In this document: positions 60,499 through 64,000 of the stretch, in pieces
How positions within the stretch are numbered: the first letter of the stretch is position 1
Layout: each line of letters opens with the position of its first letter
From: Eupeodes corollae
Lineage: Eukaryota; Arthropoda; Insecta; Diptera; Syrphidae
DNA: 64,000 nt
Direction: 5' to 3'
Assembly (NCBI RefSeq): GCF_945859685.1
Contig: NC_079147.1
Span: forward strand, 308,138,485 to 308,202,484
Position numbers and translations under genes: made by a program
The notes under the pieces: model-generated
Told to the model about the DNA's origin: nothing
The model's input: only the letters and a program-made list of their open reading frames with translations
The model's database searches: none

Positions 60499-61542
60499 AT
60501 GGTAGCCAGTACGCGTTTTCCACACCTCTGCAACATCCACAAAGGACCTTGGATTTCCCCAGATCAATCTACCGTCAACAAGATTGACCATATTGCGATC
60601 GACGCCAAACACACTTCCAGCATCATGGAAATACGAACTTTCCGAGGAGCTAACATCGACTCGGACCACTATCTCGTTGTAGCCAAGGTTGGGATTTCCA
60701 GACCCAAGGCAAAACAGGGAGAAGGTACAACGTCGAACAGCTACAATCGCCAGAGATCGCCTAATCCTTTTGCGACCGAGTTACAAGTAACCTCTCGCGA
60801 AGTTTTCTGCCGCCAACACAATGTATCCAAAACCAGTGGAAACATTGCCAAGATGCAATCAGAGAAGCCGCCTCTGATGTGCTGGGTTTCAAAAAGCCAC
60901 CAACAAGGAAGGAACCCCTGGGTTGATGAGGAATATCGGCAGGCAAATGCAGCCAAACAACAGGCACGCAAAGCGGCGCTGCATAAAAGGACGAGAGCTG
61001 CTCATGAGCTCTATGAGCAGAAGAGGCGAGAGGAACGCCGACTTCTCAGAAGGAAAGAGAGAGGGCATGAGAAGCGTGCGGTCGAAGATGTTGAGAGGTT
61101 CAAAAGCAGGAATGAAGTTCGAAAGTTTTATGAACATGTGAAACGAGATTCACAGGTACATAAACCTAGAATCGATGGTTGCAAAGATGCAAGTGGAAAC
61201 ATCATAGTGGAACCTAAGTCAATACTGAGGATATGGAAGGACCACTTCTGCAGACTATATAAGGGCGACGACGAACTGAATTCCGCTGTCAAGCAGGATG
61301 AAAGCCAACAAACCCGTCCTCCCGACTTAGACGAAGTAAAGATTGCCATATCTAAGCTGAAGTTTAATAAAGCCGCTGGAGCGGATGGCTTGAAAGCTGA
61401 GCTCTTCAAAGCAGCTGGAGACAAGTTGGTTAGGAGCATGCACCAACTTATCTGTAAGATATGGTCGGAAGAAGGCATGCCCGATGAATGGAATCTCAGT
61501 ATTGTTTGCCCGATCCTAAAAAAAGGAGACCCTCTAAACTGA
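60499..61542 (+). pseudogene. RTE-like ORF2: endonuclease C-end, connector, RT start
   Basis: 347 codons open. Endonuclease C-terminal blocks: STVNKIDHIAIDAKHTSSIM, then NIDSDHYLVVAKV with the conserved S-D-H catalytic/substrate motif. The connector is charged and helical (RAAHELYEQKRREERRLLRR, EDVERFKSRNEVRKFYEHVK), as in insect proteins often labelled 'endonuclease-reverse transcriptase'. RT finger: LDEVKIAISKLKFNKAAGAD, GLKAELFK, SEEGMPDEWNLSIVCPILKK. It stops at 61540 (TGA after DPLN), where NYRGICLLNIAYKIFSAVI continues in frame, so one nonsense change ends it. The N-terminal endonuclease is in other frames upstream. Confidence 0.85.
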
Positions 61543-62103
61543 ACCAACTATAGAGGAATTTGTCTACTTAACATCGCCTATAAAATCTTCTCTGCCGTAA
61601 TATGTGAACGTCTAAAGCCCATCGTTAACAACCTGATAGGTCCCTATCAGTGTGGTTTTAGAGCAGGAAAGTACACAGCTGATTAAACATTCACATTACG
61701 GCAGATCCTGGAAAAAACCCAAGAACACCTAATGGACACCCACTATCTTTTCATCGATTTCAAGGCCGCATATGACAGCAACTTCAGGGACGAGCTGTAT
61801 AGAGCCATGTCTAGTTTTGGCATCCCTGCCAAACTCGTCCGTTTGTGCAGGATGACCATGGAGAATTCACGCTGCTTTATAAAGGTTACAAACAACTTAA
61901 CAGAACTTTTCGATATCAAAAAAGGTTTTAGACAAGGTGATGCGCTATCATGTGAATTTTTTAACATCGTGCTTGAAAGAATAGTGCAGAGCTCACACGT
62001 CAATAGAGGCACTACCTTTCAAAAGTCTGTCCAATTACTAGCATATGCTGATGAAATTGACATAATCGGAAGAACTCAGCGTGATGTCAATGGGTCTTTG
62101 TGA
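61543..62103 (+). pseudogene. RTE-like RT palm, catalytic YADD changed to YADE
   Basis: It continues from the stop at 61540. NYRGICLLNIAYKIFSAV and GPYQCGFRAGK precede a second stop at 61684; then the 123-codon frame from 61732 has YLFIDFKAAYDSNFRDELYR (motif A, Asp kept) and KKGFRQGDALSCEFFNIVLE (motif B region). AYADEIDIIGRTQRD follows at 62041-62085. The metal-binding pair expected as Asp-Asp reads Asp-Glu (codon 62053-62055 is GAA). A frameshift at about 62100 ends the frame. Confidence 0.85.
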
Positions 62104-62819
62104 GTATTGAGGCAGAGGCGGCTAAAATGGATTTAACGGTTAATAAGTGCAAAACAACGTACATGATGTCATCAAGAAAGGTCATACAACACCGAAGTTT
62201 TGATCAAAACGTCACAATCGACAGACGTAACTTTGAGGTAGTCAAGTACTTCGTCTACCTTGGCTCCGCTGTAAAGGCAGAGAACAACACCAGCGCTGAG
62301 ATCAAACGCAGAATAACTCTAGCTTACCACTGTTTCTTTGGACTAAGAAAGCAATTGAGTGGTAATGTCCTCTCTCGAGGGACCAAAGTGTTGCTATATA
62401 AGACCCTTATCATCCCCGTCCTGCTATACGGTGCAGAAGCATGGACCATGACAAAAGCGGATGAAAGCACCTTGGGTCGCTTCGAGAGAAAAGTTCTTCG
62501 TGTGATCTACGGTCCCGTATGCATCGAAGGGGAGTGGAGGAGAAGATGGAACGACGAACTGTACGGGCTGTACAGCGACGTAGACTTAGCAAGAAGAGTA
62601 AAAGTCCAACGACTAAGATGGCTGGGTCACGTAGAGCGCATGGAAACCAATGCTCCGTCCCGGAAAGTCTTCGAATCCAAACCCACAAAACACAGGTGGC
62701 GCGCACAAGTGGAAGTTGACCTCACCCAACTTGGAGCGCGAAACGGGAGACATCTAGCTAGGGATCGAGCTAGATGGAGAAGTTTGTTGGGTGAGGCCCT
62801 AGTTCACACAGGACTGTAG
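62100..62819 (+). pseudogene. RTE-like ORF2 C-terminal domain
   Basis: 239 codons open to a TAG just before the 3' terminus. Begins right after the frameshift (SIEAEAAKMDLTVNKCKT). Blocks: FEVVKYFVYLGSAVKAEN, SAEIKRRITLAYHCFFGLRK, LLYKTLIIPVLLYGAEAWTM, then ERKVLRVIYGPVCIEGEWRR and VQRLRWLGHVERMETNAP. This RT thumb and C-terminal pattern is common to insect RTE-like elements. It is free of stops, longer than the same part of copy A, and ends about 20 bases before the TAAG repeat. Confidence 0.85.
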
Positions 62820-64000
62820 CGCCATCTTAAGTAAGTAAGTTTTATTTTTTGTAAGAAAACTGTCGAATGATTTTTGTAAACATTTGTCCAAATATTAAAA
62901 GCAATATTTCTTATAACATAAAGTTAGTTAGAAGCCATAATCTCAAATTTTTTAAGAGATATTTTAGTCCAAAATCAATTTTTAAAAAACTTTTGTTAAA
63001 TTTTCTTTCAAGTTTTTATTTTTTTGTAAAAAAACTTGTTTATTCGATTTTTCTCAAAATTTTACTTAATTTGGACAACAATATTTTTTAAAAGATCAAA
63101 GTAGTTTAAAGTCAATATCTCAAAGTTTTGAAATGATATTTGAGCCGAAAATCAATTTCTACCAACTTTTATCAATTTTTTGTTTAGGTTTTTATTTTTT
63201 GTAAGGTCTATTCGACTTTTTTCAAAATTTTTTTGAATTTAACATTTCGTGTAAGTTAAAATAAGACGGAAGCCATAATCTCAAATGTTTAAACAGATAT
63301 TTGATTCGAAAATCATTTTTTAACCAACTTTTATCAATTTGTTTGTTTAGGTTTTTATTTTTTATAAAAAGAACTGTCAATTCGATTTTTCTCAAAATTT
63401 TACCAGATGTTAAAAACGTTCTTTTTCGTTGCACAAAACTGTTTTGGAGATAAAATCATTTTGTATTCGTGAAATTTTCGAGGTAACAATTTTTTTTCAG
63501 TTTTTTTGAATTATAAAAAATACCTTAATTGGATATTTTTCAAAAATATATACTTGTTTGGAATCATATTACAATACATTACTTAAAATTTAATTCAAGT
63601 CTCTTTCGTTTTTGGTTTATGAGATAATTAGGGTTAACCAAAATTTCCACCGTTTTTTGAACTGCTATGGTAAAAAAACCACCCAGGCAATTTTCTTAAG
63701 AGCCCTTTCTTCATCTTTCTGCATTATTATCTGTGTAACAAAATTTATTTGAAGTCAATATCTATTCTTGTTTTTGAGCTATGAACCACGAAAAAAACGT
63801 CGCAAACGCACAGTCATCTTTCTAAAAATCTTTTATTTCGACTCCTTGAAACGTCGAGAAATGTCAATATTTTCAATTTGACAAATCCAACCCATTACCA
63901 AAACATCCTATGGGAAGTTAAAAAAAAACCTTTTTGTGAAAATATTCAATATTTTTAAAAATAATATTAAAAAATACAAAGTTTGGAACCTTGTCGCATC

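Larger units (their letters stand above)
59805..62840 (+). mobile_element. RTE-like non-LTR retrotransposon, copy B
   Basis: The start near 59805 (GGGCTTCTTCGACTTATTCG) and end (TGTAGCGCCATCTTAAGTAA GTAAG, to 62839) stand out by GC content from the AT-rich host repeat. Content in order: endonuclease with TWNVRSLNRPRAAEE (60046-60090) and VVLGDFNANPGREDIFG (about 60366); the 347-codon open stretch; RT palm; C-terminal domain. The terminus repeats TAAG, like copy A. The left and right flanks belong to different positions of the family R monomer, so insertion was accompanied by loss or rearrangement of about one monomer. Confidence 0.85.
59285..63995 (-). repeat. Family R repeat, inverted, split by RTE-like copy B
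   Basis: Reverse orientation: the conserved end is at 59306-59355 (AGAGACTGGGATGCGACTCA). Monomers run to about 59804 and resume at 62840-63480 (TGTCAATTCGATTTTTCTCA at 63376-63395). The upstream part lies at 63480-63990 (TAATTCAAGTCTCTTTCGTT, GAAACGTCGAGAAATGTCAA, CATCCTATGGGAAGTTAA). The last bases of the window read GTCGCATC, the reverse complement of GATGCGAC at the other end, which would fit a short terminal inverted repeat. The window ends there, so the true limit is open. Confidence 0.7.

Noticed and set aside
22170..63995. CRISPR-like array from regularly spaced repeats
   Set aside because: The monomers are diverged, contiguous and about 155-176 bp long in eukaryotic DNA; there are no short identical repeats with unique spacers and no cas genes.

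Overview
The window is AT-rich, gene-poor animal DNA, most likely from a dipteran fly with a large, repeat-loaded genome. Nearly every recognisable protein is a decayed transposable-element protein of an insect family: jockey-superfamily, RTE-like and LOA-like non-LTR retrotransposons, mariner/Tc1 transposases and a PIF/Harbinger transposase. There are no bacterial-style operons, no CRISPR array, no rRNA genes and no convincing tRNA gene. I found no intact host protein-coding gene. Stretches with a different base composition (about 1-1820, 7370-8370, 39740-42000, 57900-59000) look like unique host intergenic, intronic or promoter DNA. The fly assignment is inference from the element families.

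Layout. 1-2920: host-like DNA. 2925-7080: a pile of LINE fragments in both orientations. 8372-9525: a dead mariner-like element (-) with two younger elements inside it, a tRNA-derived SINE with target-site duplication and an RTE-type tail. 10335-11427: a broken Harbinger transposase that keeps a small intron. 12280-14982: RTE-like copy A. 17607-17724: a second SINE piece. 19785-22060: LOA-like LINE (-). 24890-28290: jockey-superfamily pieces around an AT-rich repeat. 32120-36530: a Tc1/mariner remnant, a LINE and a further AT-rich repeat with a 5'-truncated LINE in it. 37345-39735: AT-rich repeat interrupted by a 1285-bp mariner-like element. 42770-45910: AT-rich repeat interrupted by a LINE and by a 1-kb TIR element. 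46553-48655: another AT-rich repeat and a LINE. 50680-52903: a TIR element filled with about 343 copies of a hexamer. 53957-57480: a nearly full-length LINE. 59285-63995: AT-rich repeat interrupted by RTE-like copy B.

A recurring theme is a dispersed repeat, called family R here. It has an upstream single-copy part, tandem monomers of roughly 155-176 bp, and a conserved end. At least seven copies are present, and four or more host nested insertions, so much of the window's architecture is insertion into R.

Three observations stand out. First, a non-autonomous TIR element (44410-45407) carries a degenerate fragment resembling HPF1, the histone PARylation factor that partners PARP1, with a likely splice acceptor at its start. 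Second, the homogeneous 2.06-kb hexamer array (50743-52802) lies inside 13-bp inverted repeats flanked by an imperfect 8-bp duplication, which suggests a hAT-like MITE carrying a satellite. Third, both RTE-like copies share a TAAG-repeat 3' terminus, and each has lost the second catalytic aspartate of the RT active site by a different substitution. All family names come from reading protein motifs; no database search was run.
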